Notes: generated from the letters alone by a model not told the origin. Counted from the first letter of the stretch, positions 54,040-63,686 are shown. The stretch is DNA of 64,000 nucleotides from Streptomyces sp. L-9-10 (GCF_004151105.1 NZ_PHRF01000162.1:363964-427963), one strand, 5' to 3'. Numbers and translations are program-made.

Positions 54040-54846
54040 TCAGCTCCCCAGGACCGAACGCCACGCCACCGGGAAGTCGAAGTAGCTGTCCGGGAAGGTC
54101 TCCGGCTTGTGCGTGAAGTGCCACCACTCCTCGGGCAGATTGGTGAACCCGACACCGGCCAGCGTCGACTTCAGGAGCTGCCGGTTCGCGCGCTGCCCGC
54201 CCTGGACGCGTGGATCGTCGGTGTGCGCGAGCGTGTCGAAACAGTCGAAGCCCGTGCCCATGTCGACGGAGTTGTCGGGGAACCGCTCGGCCTTCGGCCC
54301 GTAGCAGGGCGCGAGCTTCTCACCCGGCCGGTACGGCCGCGTCGGCAGGGCAGGCAGCCTGACGAGCGTCAGATCGACGGTGCTGCCCCGGCTGTGCCCG
54401 GACTTCTCCGCGATGTAACCGTCCGCGAACAGCCGCGACTTGTCGACGCGCGGATAGAACTCCGGCTTCATGCGCTCGTCCTGGAGATCCTCGGCCCACC
54501 GTACGAAGTGGTCGACGGCCCGCTGCGGCCGGTAACAGTCGTACACCTTCAGCGAGTACCCCTGCCGCAGCAGCTTCCGCTGTGCGGTGCGCAGCGCCTC
54601 GGCGGTGGGGCGGGTGACGAGACAGACGGGCTGCCGGTAGCCGTCGACGGGCTCGCCCACGAAGTTGTGCGGGGTGAGGTAGCGCATCTCCTGGATGATC
54701 GTCGGCGCGACCGCGCGCAGGGCCACGAACTCCTTCGGCGCCACCGGTTCCGGCGTGGCCCGCGCGGTCGGTGCGGTGGCGGCGACGGTCAGCAGCGCGG
54801 CGGCGGAGGCGGCCAGCGCGCGCAGTGCGGATATCAGACGTGTCAT
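54040..54846 (-). CDS. Secreted D-Ala-D-Ala dipeptidase, VanX family
   Basis: 268 residues. A signal peptide of about 32 residues (RLISALRALAASAAALLTVAATAPTARA) is followed by a VanX domain. Zinc ligands are His151 and Asp158 in SGHSRGSTVDLT and His242 in PEEWWHF; Glu239 is the catalytic base and Arg106 in CYRPQ stabilises the transition state. It splits D-Ala-D-Ala outside the cell, in line with cell-wall turnover instead of vancomycin resistance; no vanH or vanA is near. ATG at 54846 with GAAGG 5 nt upstream. Confidence 0.9.
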   Translation of the reverse strand: MTRLISALRALAASAAALLTVAATAPTARATPEPVAPKEFVALRAVAPTIIQEMRYLTPHNFVGEPVDGYRQPVCLVTRPTAEALRTAQRKLLRQGYSLKVYDCYRPQRAVDHFVRWAEDLQDERMKPEFYPRVDKSRLFADGYIAEKSGHSRGSTVDLTLVRLPALPTRPYRPGEKLAPCYGPKAERFPDNSVDMGTGFDCFDTLAHTDDPRVQGGQRANRQLLKSTLAGVGFTNLPEEWWHFTHKPETFPDSYFDFPVAWRSVLGS

Positions 54847-54907
54847 GAGCACCTTCGTCTATCAGCTCCGGGGACCCCGGGGAAGAGGGATCGGATACAG
54901 TCCGCGC

Positions 54908-55459
54908 GTGTCCGAGTCCCAGAAGAAGCCCGCGGCGGCGCATTCGCACTGCGGCAGCTGCGGAACGCCGTACCCGCCAGGAGCCGGCTGGCCCCGTACG
55001 TGCGTGGCCTGCGGTGCCACCGCCTACCTCAACCCGCTGCCCGTCGCCGTCGCGCTGGTACCGGTGACCGACGACGAGGGCACCGCGCTGGTCGTCATCA
55101 CCCGCACCATCGAGCCCGCGTACGGCGGTCTCGCCCTCCCCGGCGGTTTCATCGAGCGCACCGAGGACTGGCGGCACGCCGTCGTGAGGGAGCTGCGGGA
55201 GGAGACCGGCATCGAGGCACCGGCGCACGACGTACGGCTCGCCGACGCGCTCAGCTCCCCTGACGGTCATCTGCTGCTCTTCGGGCTGCTCCCGGAGCGC
55301 CCGGCGGCCCTGCTGCCGCCCTCGGTCCCGACCGAGGAGACCGCGGGCAGGCAACTGCTGCGCGGCCCCGCCGAGCTGGCGTTCCCGCTGCACACGGAGG
55401 CCGTACGGGCCTGGTTCGCGGGCCGCTACGGGACGGAGGGCACGAGGGGACGTCCCTGA
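54908..55459 (+). CDS. Nudix hydrolase with zinc ribbon
   Basis: 183 residues. An N-terminal zinc ribbon (HCGSCGTPYPP...RTCVACGATAY, four Cys) is followed by a Nudix domain with the full Nudix box GFIERTEDWRHAVVRELREETGI. The pairing recalls NudC-like NADH pyrophosphatases but the protein is shorter and lacks the NudC-specific tail. It hydrolyses a nucleoside diphosphate-linked compound. GTG at 54908 has no ribosome site; TACAGT ends 6 nt before it, suggesting a leaderless transcript. An in-frame ATG at 54845 would overlap the dipeptidase gene start. Confidence 0.88.
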   Translation: MSESQKKPAAAHSHCGSCGTPYPPGAGWPRTCVACGATAYLNPLPVAVALVPVTDDEGTALVVITRTIEPAYGGLALPGGFIERTEDWRHAVVRELREETGIEAPAHDVRLADALSSPDGHLLLFGLLPERPAALLPPSVPTEETAGRQLLRGPAELAFPLHTEAVRAWFAGRYGTEGTRGRP

Positions 55460-55537
55460 GCGCGGAGCGCCACGACGGACTCACACCCCCGCGCCGGACT
55501 CACCCCGCCCGGGGGCCGGTCACGAAGACTCAACGCC

Positions 55538-55560
55538 CCGGGCCGGTCACTCCGGCCCGG
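55538..55560. terminator. Bidirectional terminator between Nudix and GH31 genes
   Basis: CCGGGCCGG / CCGGCCCGG, a 9-bp perfect stem with 5-nt loop, between convergent genes. Next to it CCAACGC is repeated three times in tandem (55573-55593). Confidence 0.6.
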
Positions 55561-55618
55561 CGCCCCAGCGCGCCAACGCCCAACGCCCAACGCCCCTGCG
55601 CCCCGTACCGGTTCCTGC

Positions 55619-57976
55619 TCAGCGACCCCGCACCCGGACCGGCCACTCCGCCTCCACCGCGCCCTCGTCCGTCACCCGCTCCACCCGGACCTCGCCGTTC
55701 ACCAGCCGCGAGGTGTAGCGCTCCACCTCCGCCTCCGGCGACGTGTCGCCCGGGTCCCGTACCACCAGGCCGCCCCCCGAGCGCCCCGCGGCCGGAGCCC
55801 ACACCTCCAGTTCGGGCCGGCCGTCCTCGCCGCGTATCGGAATCACCGCACCCGCCCGCGCCAGCACCGGGATACGTGACGGGGGCGCGTCCAGCAGCAC
55901 CTGGCCGGGGCCCTCGTACGCCTTCTCCGTGGCCGTGTCGTACCACCGGCCGCGCGGCAGCCGCACCGCCCGCCGGTCCGTACCGCGCTCCAGCACGGGC
56001 GCCACCAGCAGCGCGTCGCCGAGCAGGAACTCGTCCTCGCAGTCGCGCAGCGCCCGGTCCTCCGGCGCGCCCCACCACACCGGACGCACATACGGCGCCC
56101 CGGTCAGCCGGGCCAGTTGGGCCAGCGTCACGAAGTACGGCCGCAGCCGCTCCCGCCCGCTGAGCGCGGCCCGTGCGTGTTCCAGCACCTCGGGACCGAA
56201 CTCCCACGGCTCCCTGCGCCCCGCGTCGATCGCCGCGTGCGTACGGAACAGCGGCAGATACGCCCCCAGCTGGAACCAGCGCAGATACAGCTCGGGCGTC
56301 GGATTCCCGTCGAAACCACCCACGTCGGGGCCCGAGTACGGCACACCGCACAGCCCGAGACCCAGCACCAGCGAGAGCGACGCCCGCAGCCCCGGCCAGC
56401 CGGTCGACACATCGCCGGACCAGGTGCCGCCGTACCGCTGCATCCCGGCCCAGCCGGAGCGCGAGAAGAGGAAGGGCCGCTCGGCCGGCCGCAGTCGCCG
56501 CAGCCCCTCGTAGCCGGCCCGCGCCATGGTGAGCCCGTACACATTGTGGGCCTCGCGGTGGTCACCGCCCCTGCCCTCCAGCTGATGCCTGGCCGAGCGC
56601 GGCAGGGTCGTGTCCCCGAACGGCGCGAAGGACACCGGCTCGTTCATGTCGTGCCACACCCCGGCGAACCCCTGCGCCAGCCGCTCCTCGTAGAGCCCGC
56701 CCCACCATGCGCGCACCGCCGGATCCGTGAAGTCCGGATACACGCACTCGCCGGGCCAGACGACACCGAGCACCTCACGCCCCCGCCCGTCCCGTACGAA
56801 CGCGCCGGCCGGACCGACCGCGCGCCCGCTCTCGTACACCGCGTTCCCCCGCTCCGCCTTCACCGCCGGATCGACGATCGAGACCAGCCGGATCCCGTCC
56901 GCGCGCAACTCCTCGGCGAGCCCCGGCAGATCGGGGAAGCGCTCACGGTCCACGGTGAAGACCTGATGCGCGTCGTAGTGATCGATGTCGAGATGGAGCG
57001 CGGACAGCGGCAGCCCCCGCTCCCGGTACCCCGCGACGATCCGCCGCACCTCCCGCGCGCTGCCGAACCCCCAGCGCGCGTGCTGCGGACCCAGCGCCCA
57101 GGACGGCGGCGGTACGGGCGCTCCGCTCAGCGCCGTCCAGCTGTGCAGCACCCGCGCGGGCGTACCGGTCACCACCCAGCAGCGCAGCGGCCCGCCGTCC
57201 ATCCGCAGCTCGCTCGTGCCCGGCCGGTCGTGCCCCGAGCCCGCGCCCTCCTCGCCCTCCCGGAGCGTGACCCGGCCGTCCCAGGAGTTGTCGTGGAACG
57301 CCAGATGCGTCCCGGCGTCCGCCACCACCAGCTGCACGGGCATCGTCACGTACAGCGGATCGTCGCCTGGGCCGAAACCACCGCCCGGATCGGTGTTCCA
57401 CAGCCGGTACGTACCGTCCCGCAGCCGGGGCCCGGAACCGCGCCCGCCCAGGCCGAAGAAGCGCGCGTCGGCGGGGACCTCGGTGCGCTGCACCCAGCGC
57501 GCGGGTCCGCCCGCGACCGGCTCCCACCAGCGCGGCGGCAGCTCCCGGCGCAGCACGACGCCCCCCGGCGTACGGACCTCCACCCCGCCGTTGCGCGAGA
57601 TCGCGACCGTCACCCGCTCCGACACCACCCGCCAGCCGCCGTCCTTGTCGGGTTCGAGCCCGGCCCGCGGATCGGGCTCCGGCGGAACGTCGGCGAGCGC
57701 GTACGAGGGCAGCGGCTCCGCACCGTCCCATCCCCAGAAGACGGCGCCGCCCACCATGACGCACACATGCAGCTCCGCGCGCGCGAAACGTACGGTGCCA
57801 CCGCCGGGCAGCGGCTCGGCGCCCGTGACCGGCCCCGGCACCCGGGCCCGCTCGGGGCCGCGCGGCGCCAGCTCTCTGGCGTCCGTCCGCCGTTGGCGCC
57901 AGGCGGACCGCACCGCGCGCAGCCCCTGCACCGAACCGACCACTTTCATCGAACGCACCAGTTCACGACCGTCCAT
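55619..57976 (-). CDS. GH31 family alpha-glucosidase
   Basis: 785 residues. The N-terminal beta-sandwich is followed by the GH31 barrel: LHLDIDHYDAHQVFTVDRERFPD, the nucleophile Asp near 441 in GVWHDMNEP, and the acid/base Asp near 521 in TWSGDVSTGW, then GVPYSGPDVGGFDGN. The C-terminal beta domains end with an extra 60 residues. No signal peptide, so a cytosolic alpha-glucosidase or alpha-xylosidase is expected. ATG at 57976 has a weak ribosome site. Stand-alone gene, divergent from acetoacetyl-CoA synthetase. Confidence 0.93.
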   Translation of the reverse strand: MDGRELVRSMKVVGSVQGLRAVRSAWRQRRTDARELAPRGPERARVPGPVTGAEPLPGGGTVRFARAELHVCVMVGGAVFWGWDGAEPLPSYALADVPPEPDPRAGLEPDKDGGWRVVSERVTVAISRNGGVEVRTPGGVVLRRELPPRWWEPVAGGPARWVQRTEVPADARFFGLGGRGSGPRLRDGTYRLWNTDPGGGFGPGDDPLYVTMPVQLVVADAGTHLAFHDNSWDGRVTLREGEEGAGSGHDRPGTSELRMDGGPLRCWVVTGTPARVLHSWTALSGAPVPPPSWALGPQHARWGFGSAREVRRIVAGYRERGLPLSALHLDIDHYDAHQVFTVDRERFPDLPGLAEELRADGIRLVSIVDPAVKAERGNAVYESGRAVGPAGAFVRDGRGREVLGVVWPGECVYPDFTDPAVRAWWGGLYEERLAQGFAGVWHDMNEPVSFAPFGDTTLPRSARHQLEGRGGDHREAHNVYGLTMARAGYEGLRRLRPAERPFLFSRSGWAGMQRYGGTWSGDVSTGWPGLRASLSLVLGLGLCGVPYSGPDVGGFDGNPTPELYLRWFQLGAYLPLFRTHAAIDAGRREPWEFGPEVLEHARAALSGRERLRPYFVTLAQLARLTGAPYVRPVWWGAPEDRALRDCEDEFLLGDALLVAPVLERGTDRRAVRLPRGRWYDTATEKAYEGPGQVLLDAPPSRIPVLARAGAVIPIRGEDGRPELEVWAPAAGRSGGGLVVRDPGDTSPEAEVERYTSRLVNGEVRVERVTDEGAVEAEWPVRVRGR

Positions 57977-58224
57977 GCTGCTCAGCCTGCCATTCGTCCG
58001 GAGCGTCGGACGCTCCGTTCAACTCCCGTTCACCTGTGGTCGGGGCACATATCTGCCTGGCCGACCATGGAGAAGCCACCCTGGTGCGAAAGACGATCAC
58101 GTGGCATCGTCCGTCTCAGTCGCGTACACGCGCACACCCCGCACGTGCGCGCGGCCGGCGCACACCCGCGTCGAGTGCACCAGCGTCGATCATCTCAGCG
58201 CCGAGTCAGCCCGGGAGCCGCCCC

Positions 58225-60216
58225 ATGACCGCAGCAGCAAGCCCCGCCCCTCTCTGGCAGCCGGGCCCCGACCGAATCGCCGCCGCCCGGATCACCCGCT
58301 TCCAGGACTGGGCCGCCGAACGCTACGGAGCTCCGGCCGAGGGCGGCTACGCGGCGCTGCACCGCTGGTCCGTCGATGAGCTCGACACCTTCTGGGCCGC
58401 CGTCGCCGACTGGTTCGACGTACGGTTCACCACCCCCTACGAACAAGTCCTGGGCGACCGCACCATGCCCGGCGCCCAGTGGTTCCCCGGCGCCACCCTG
58501 AACTACGCGGAACACGCACTGCGTACCGCTGAGGATCCGGCGCGCGCCCATGACCCGGCGCTCCTCCATGTTGACGAGACATATGACGTGACCCCGGTCA
58601 GCTGGACCGAGCTGCGCCGGCAGGTGGTAGCACTCGCCGCCGAGCTGCGCGCCCTCGGCGTACGCCCCGGAGACCGCGTCAGCGGCTATCTCCCCAACGT
58701 CCCGCAGGCCGTCACCGCACTGCTCGCCACCGCGGCCGTCGGCGGAGTCTGGACCTCCTGCGCCCCCGACTTCGGCGCCCGCGGTGTGCTGGACCGCTTC
58801 CAGCAGGTCGAACCCGTCGTCCTGTTCGCCGTCGACGGCTACCGCTACGGCGGCAAGGAGCACGACCGCAGGGAGACCGTCGCCGAGCTGCGGCGCGAAC
58901 TGCCCACCCTGCGGGCCGTGGTGCATGTCCCGCTCCTCGGCACCCCGGCTCCCGAAGGCGCCCTGGAATGGGCGGACCTCACCGCGGGCACCGCCGCGGC
59001 CGAAACCACCCGGCCCGTCTTCGAACCGGTCCCCTTCGACCACCCCCTGTGGGTCCTCTACTCCTCCGGCACCACCGGCCTGCCCAAGGCGATCGTCCAG
59101 TCCCAGGGCGGCATCCTCCTGGAGCACTTCAAACAGCTCGGCCTGCACTGCGACCTCGGTCCCGAGGACCGGTTCTTCTGGTACACCTCCACCGGCTGGA
59201 TGATGTGGAACTTCCTCGTCTCCGGCCTGCTCACCGGCACCACGATCGTGCTGTACGACGGAAGTCCCGGCTTCCCCGCCGTGGACGCCCAGTGGGGCAT
59301 CGCCGAACGGACCGGCGCCACCTTCTTCGGCACCTCGGCCGCCTACGTCATGGCATGCCGCAAGGCCGAGGCGCACCCGGGCCGCGACCACGACCTCTCC
59401 CGCGTGAAGTGCGTCGCCACCACCGGTTCACCCCTGCCGCCCGACGGATTCCGCTGGCTCCACGACGAGGTGGCCGACGACCTGTGGATCGCCTCCGTCA
59501 GCGGCGGCACCGACGTGTGCAGCTGCTTCGCGGGCGCCGTACCCACCCTCCCCGTCCATATCGGCGAACTCCAGGCTGCCTGTCTGGGGACGGACCTCCA
59601 GGCCTGGGACCCGCACGGCGAACCCGTCATCGGGGAGGTCGGCGAACTGGTCGTCACCAACCCCATGCCGTCCATGCCGATCCGCTTCTGGAACGACCCC
59701 GACGGCAGCCGCTACCGCGACAGCTACTTCGAGCTGTTCCCCGGCGTCTGGCGCCACGGAGACTGGATCACCCTCACCGACCGGGGCTCGGTCGTCATCC
59801 ACGGCCGCTCCGACTCCACCCTGAACCGGCAGGGCGTCCGCATGGGCTCCGCCGACATCTACGAAGCCGTCGAACGGCTCCCCGAGATCCGCGAATCCCT
59901 CGTCATCGGCCTGGAGGAACCGGACGGCGGCTACTGGATGCCGCTCTTCGTCCATCTCGCCCCGGGCGCCGTCCTCGACGACAGACTCCGCGACCGCGTC
60001 AAGGCGACCATCCGCGAACAGCTCTCGCCGCGCCATGTGCCGGACGAGATCATCGAAGTCCCCGGAATTCCGCACACCCTGACCGGCAAGCGCATCGAAG
60101 TCCCGGTCAAGCGTCTCCTCCAGGGCGCGGCGCTGGACAAGGCGGTCAACGCGGGGTCCGTGGACAACCTCGAACTCCTCCGCTTCTACGAGAACCTCGC
60201 CCGCGAGCGCCGCTGA
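58225..60216 (+). CDS. Acetoacetyl-CoA synthetase
   Basis: 663 residues, the family length. N-terminal ACAS domain (RITRFQDWAAERYGAP...GAQWFPGATLNYAEHAL), AMP-binding core with YSSGTTGLPKAIVQSQGG, TGWMMWNFLVSGL and VSGGTDVCSCFAG, then GRSDSTLNRQGVRMGSADIYEAVE and the catalytic lysine in LTGKRIEVPVK. It activates acetoacetate to its CoA ester with ATP. ATG at 58225 has GGGAG 7 nt upstream; the upstream in-frame extension is not part of the protein. The SGDVGTSV-like pattern distinguishes it from acetyl-CoA synthetases. Confidence 0.93.
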   Translation: MTAAASPAPLWQPGPDRIAAARITRFQDWAAERYGAPAEGGYAALHRWSVDELDTFWAAVADWFDVRFTTPYEQVLGDRTMPGAQWFPGATLNYAEHALRTAEDPARAHDPALLHVDETYDVTPVSWTELRRQVVALAAELRALGVRPGDRVSGYLPNVPQAVTALLATAAVGGVWTSCAPDFGARGVLDRFQQVEPVVLFAVDGYRYGGKEHDRRETVAELRRELPTLRAVVHVPLLGTPAPEGALEWADLTAGTAAAETTRPVFEPVPFDHPLWVLYSSGTTGLPKAIVQSQGGILLEHFKQLGLHCDLGPEDRFFWYTSTGWMMWNFLVSGLLTGTTIVLYDGSPGFPAVDAQWGIAERTGATFFGTSAAYVMACRKAEAHPGRDHDLSRVKCVATTGSPLPPDGFRWLHDEVADDLWIASVSGGTDVCSCFAGAVPTLPVHIGELQAACLGTDLQAWDPHGEPVIGEVGELVVTNPMPSMPIRFWNDPDGSRYRDSYFELFPGVWRHGDWITLTDRGSVVIHGRSDSTLNRQGVRMGSADIYEAVERLPEIRESLVIGLEEPDGGYWMPLFVHLAPGAVLDDRLRDRVKATIREQLSPRHVPDEIIEVPGIPHTLTGKRIEVPVKRLLQGAALDKAVNAGSVDNLELLRFYENLARERR

Positions 60217-60279
60217 CCGCGTTGTCAGACCCCCTGGTTACTCTGAGTGAGCAATGATCGACCGTGCTCAGGGGGAGCC

Positions 60280-61239
60280 ATGGCGCACACCGACCACAGC
60301 GCACAGAAAACCAGGACGTCGCGGCGCAGCCTGCGCCGCGAAGTCCCCAGCACCGTCGGCCTGCTGGCCGACGAGCGGGACTTCACCGCGATGCGGCGCT
60401 ACCGCACCTTCACCTTCAACGACCACACCGCCTATCTACGGCAGATCGAGGGACTGCTGAAATCCCTGGCATCCCAGGGTGTCCACACCACCGTCGCCCT
60501 CTTCGACCCGGAGGAGTACGCCGAGTACTGCGCGGAGTCCGGCCTCGACCCCGACACCGCGGAGAGCCGCGGCCGCTTCACGGCGCGTATCCCCGGAAGC
60601 GGCGCCGCCATCGCCTATACCGGCCAGCCCATCGACAGCCTCGTCCCACAACTCATCAGCACCGCCGTCCGCAGGGCCACCTGGGAGTACGCGACCACGC
60701 TCCTCGCCGATGTCGGAGAGTGCGCCGACTGCGGACAGGACATCGGGCGCGCGGCCTTCGACCGCGCCTCCCATCTGCTGCTCCGGCTGCTCGAAGGAGC
60801 CGGCTCCGGCACACACCACCTGGTCTGCAGCGTCCCCGCCGCCGACGAGCAACTCCTCGCCGTCCTGCGCACCGAGGGCCCCGGCAACGGACAGGAAGGC
60901 TCTTCCGGCCCCGGCGGGCCCGCCGGACCCGGTGGCCGTGGTGGCACGCCCGCACGCTTCGACGCGTCACAGGCCACCGAATTCGTGAGTGTGCTGGCCG
61001 TCGGTATCGCGTGGGAGAGCGCCGGGGGAGTGGTGCTCCGTACGACACGGGCCGACGACCCCGACCGGCTGCACGGCTGGCGCCTCCAGCGCGGCAGCCT
61101 CGTTCCGCTCACCGTCGGCGAGGTCTTCAGCGCCTACTGCACCGATGCGGACACGGGAGAGCCGGTCTCTCCCGAATCCGGTGTGGAGTACTGCGCCGGA
61201 TTCGACCTCGGCCCGGACGACACCGGGACCCACCACTGA
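60280..61239 (+). CDS. Conserved protein of unknown function
   Basis: 319 residues, not recognised. A basic N-terminus (KTRTSRRSLRREV) precedes FTFNDHTAYLRQIEGLLKSLASQGVHTTVALFDPEEYAEYC, then a helical part with a Cys pair (GECADCGQD), a Gly/Pro-rich linker near residues 205-230 and a C-terminal beta-rich domain (FVSVLAVGIAWESAGGVVLRTT). No membrane segment. ATG at 60280 with GGGGGAG 4 nt before it. It lies 63 bp after the acetoacetyl-CoA synthetase gene on the same strand and may be cotranscribed; a terminator separates it from ptsI. Confidence 0.8.
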   Translation: MAHTDHSAQKTRTSRRSLRREVPSTVGLLADERDFTAMRRYRTFTFNDHTAYLRQIEGLLKSLASQGVHTTVALFDPEEYAEYCAESGLDPDTAESRGRFTARIPGSGAAIAYTGQPIDSLVPQLISTAVRRATWEYATTLLADVGECADCGQDIGRAAFDRASHLLLRLLEGAGSGTHHLVCSVPAADEQLLAVLRTEGPGNGQEGSSGPGGPAGPGGRGGTPARFDASQATEFVSVLAVGIAWESAGGVVLRTTRADDPDRLHGWRLQRGSLVPLTVGEVFSAYCTDADTGEPVSPESGVEYCAGFDLGPDDTGTHH

Positions 61240-61262
61240 ACGGAGCCGACGACAGACGACAG

Positions 61263-61296
61263 AGGGGCTTCCCGCCCTGTGCGACGGGAAGCCCCT
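61263..61296. terminator. Bidirectional terminator before ptsI end
   Basis: Perfect 12-bp stem AGGGGCTTCCCG / CGGGAAGCCCCT with a 10-nt loop between convergent genes. Confidence 0.8.
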
Positions 61297-61329
61297 CCAG
61301 AACCCGGACCGGAATCCGGCCCTCTCAGC

Positions 61330-63000
61330 TCACTCGCCGGACAGCACCGCCTGCGCGGCCTTCCGCGCACCCTCGGCGGTGTCCGCGGCACGCGCGGCGG
61401 CGGCGGCACGCTCACACTGCGCCAGCGTGTGCTTCGCCAGCGCCGACCGCACATACGGAATCGACGCAGCGCCCATGGACAGCGACGTCACACCCAGCCC
61501 GGTCAGCACACAAGCGAGCAGCGGATCGGCTGCGGCCTCACCACACACGCCACAGCTCTTTCCCTCGGCCTTGGCGCCCTCGGCCGACAGCGCCACCAGG
61601 TCCAGCAGCGCCGGCTGCCACGGGTCCTGGAGCCGCGACACCGCACCCACCTGCCGGTCGGCGGCGAAGGTGTACTGCGCCAGGTCATTGGTCCCCAGCG
61701 AAAGGAACTCGACCTCCTGGAGAATCGACCGCGCCCGCAGAGCGGCCGACGGAATCTCCACCATGGCCCCGAACTTCGCGTGCAGCCCCGCCTCACGACA
61801 GGCGTCCGCGAACGCCTTGGCGTCCGTGCGGTCGGCCACCATCGGCGCCATGACCTCCAGATACACCGGAAGACCCTCGGCCGCCTTCGACAGCGCGGTC
61901 AGCTGCGTCCGCAGCACATCCGGGTGGTCCAGCAGACTCCGCAGACCACGCACACCCAGCGCCGGATTCGGCTCGTCGGCGGGCGTCAGGAAGTCGAGCG
62001 GCTTGTCCGCGCCGGCGTCCAGCACCCGCACGACCACCCGGCCCTCGGGAAACGCCTCGAGCACCGCGCGATACGCGGCGATCTGCTTCTCCTCCGATGG
62101 CGCCTGCTTGCTGTCGTCCAGGAACAGGAACTCCGTACGGAACAGCCCCACGCCCTCCGCGCCCGCCTCGACGGCCGCGGGGACGTCCGCGGGACCGCCG
62201 ACATTCGCGAGCAGCGGCACCTTGTGACCGTCCGACGTCGCCCCCGGCCCGGTGGAGGCGGACAGCGCCGCCTTCCGCGCGGCGGCGGCCGCCTCCAACT
62301 CGGCACGCTTCTCGGCACTCGGCTGGACGAAGATCTCACCGGTGCTGCCGTCCACCGCGATCACGGTGCCCTCGGCCAGTTCACCGGCGCCCGGCAGCGC
62401 GACAACGGCCGGCACCCCGAGCGCGCGCGCCAGAATCGCGCTGTGACTCGTCGGCCCGCCCTCCTCGGTCACAAAGCCGAGCACCAGCGTGGGGTCGAGC
62501 AGCGCCGTATCGGCGGGCGCGAGATCACGCGCGATCAGTACGTACGGCTCGTCACTGTCCGGCACACCCGGCATCGGAACGCCCAGCAGCCGGGCGACGA
62601 TGCGATTCCGCACATCGTCCAGATCCGCGACCCGCCCGGCCAGATACTCCCCGGCACCGGCGAGCAGCGCGCGATACGAGGCGAACGCGTCGTACACCCC
62701 GCGCTCGGCCGTGCTCCCGACGGCGATCCGCCGCTCCACATCGGCCATCAGCTCCGGGTCCTGCGCCATCAGCGCCTGCGCCTCGAGCACCGCCTGCGCC
62801 TCGCCGCCGGCCAGATTGCCGCGGGCGATCAGATCGGCCGACACCGCCTCGACGGCCTGGTGAGCACGCCCCTGTTCGCGCTCCGCCTCCTCCGCCGGGA
62901 TCGACTTGGCCGGGGGCTCCAGCATCGCGGTCCCCATATGCCTGACCTCGCCGATCGCCACTCCGTGGCTGACCCCGACGCCTCGCAGCGTTGTCTCCAT
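61330..63000 (-). CDS. ptsI: PTS enzyme I
   Basis: 556 residues. The phospho-accepting His186 is in EEGGPTSHSAILARALG, and the PEP-binding barrel has GVGLFRTEFLFLD and the catalytic Cys in CGVCGEAAADPL. Enzyme I takes phosphate from PEP and passes it to HPr in the cytosol, the first step of the phosphotransferase system. In Streptomyces the PTS mainly serves N-acetylglucosamine and fructose uptake. ATG at 63000. crr lies 90 bp upstream on the same strand, with a 9-bp stem hairpin between them, so the two are probably cotranscribed. Confidence 0.97.
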   Translation of the reverse strand: METTLRGVGVSHGVAIGEVRHMGTAMLEPPAKSIPAEEAEREQGRAHQAVEAVSADLIARGNLAGGEAQAVLEAQALMAQDPELMADVERRIAVGSTAERGVYDAFASYRALLAGAGEYLAGRVADLDDVRNRIVARLLGVPMPGVPDSDEPYVLIARDLAPADTALLDPTLVLGFVTEEGGPTSHSAILARALGVPAVVALPGAGELAEGTVIAVDGSTGEIFVQPSAEKRAELEAAAAARKAALSASTGPGATSDGHKVPLLANVGGPADVPAAVEAGAEGVGLFRTEFLFLDDSKQAPSEEKQIAAYRAVLEAFPEGRVVVRVLDAGADKPLDFLTPADEPNPALGVRGLRSLLDHPDVLRTQLTALSKAAEGLPVYLEVMAPMVADRTDAKAFADACREAGLHAKFGAMVEIPSAALRARSILQEVEFLSLGTNDLAQYTFAADRQVGAVSRLQDPWQPALLDLVALSAEGAKAEGKSCGVCGEAAADPLLACVLTGLGVTSLSMGAASIPYVRSALAKHTLAQCERAAAAARAADTAEGARKAAQAVLSGE

Positions 63001-63019
63001 TTCACCCGTCTCCGGTTAT

Positions 63020-63038
63020 GCGGCGACCCGGTCGCCGC
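63020..63038 (-). promoter_or_regulatory. Hairpin in the crr-ptsI gap
   Basis: GCGGCGACC / GGTCGCCGC form a 9-bp stem with almost no loop, within the 90 bp between crr and ptsI. It may act as a processing site or partial terminator that sets their expression ratio. Confidence 0.4.
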
Positions 63039-63090
63039 GAGGGATGTACGACGAGCGCACCGCGCCCGTCCCTGACATACGTCGACGGCG

Positions 63091-63540
63091 TCACTGCCAG
63101 CCGAAAAGTGTCTCGCCGGTCTTCACATCGCCGTCCTCACGGAGATCGGAGAGGGAGTCGGCGGCGGCCTCAAGTGCCACGACGGGGCAGATGGGCGACT
63201 TGCCGGCCTCTTCGACGGCGGCGGGGTTCCAGCGCACCACGGCCTGTCCGCGCGTGACGGTGTCCCCCTTGTTGACCAGCAACTCGAAACCCTCGCCATT
63301 GAGTTGCACGGTGTCGATACCGAGATGCGTCAGCACTCCGTGCCCCTCCGCGTCGACCACGACGAAGGCGTGCGGATGGAGGGAGACCACCACGCCGTCC
63401 ACCGGGGACACCGCCTCACCGGGCTCCCGCACGGGATCGATGGCCGTGCCGGGCCCCACCATCGCCCCGGCGAACACCGGGTCGGGTACAGCGGGCAAAC
63501 CAATGGCGCGTCCGGCGAGCGGGGCCGTCACGATGGTCAT
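63091..63540 (-). CDS. crr: PTS EIIA-Glc-like protein Crr
   Basis: 149 residues, the EIIA-glucose fold. His72 in GVLTHLGIDTVQLNG is the phosphorylated residue and His57 in SLHPHAFVV its partner. It receives phosphate from HPr and passes it to the EIIB of sugar permeases, and in Streptomyces serves N-acetylglucosamine transport. The ATG at 63540 has a purine-rich ribosome site (GGAGGCTCCCCC). I looked for a DasR box upstream and saw none convincing. The rRNA operon promoters lie beyond, on the other strand. Confidence 0.96.
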   Translation of the reverse strand: MTIVTAPLAGRAIGLPAVPDPVFAGAMVGPGTAIDPVREPGEAVSPVDGVVVSLHPHAFVVVDAEGHGVLTHLGIDTVQLNGEGFELLVNKGDTVTRGQAVVRWNPAAVEEAGKSPICPVVALEAAADSLSDLREDGDVKTGETLFGWQ

Positions 63541-63686
63541 GGGGGAGCCTCCAGAGGCGGAGAAGTACGGGGCTGTCGTCACCGTCCGTGAGGGGGCGAC
63601 GTGCTGTTCAGAAGGGTAAGTCATAGGAAGTGACGGTTCCGCGTGAGTGCGGCGGGTTGACGGACCATGAGGGCACCGAAACCGAT
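63541..63686. other. Divergent region between crr and rRNA operon
   Basis: 146 bp that must hold the crr promoter (leftward). No convincing -10/-35 pair or operator could be fixed by eye. Confidence 0.4.

Noticed and set aside
54040..54846. Vancomycin resistance locus
   Set aside because: vanX-like gene only; no vanH, vanA or vanRS in the neighbourhood and the protein has a signal peptide.
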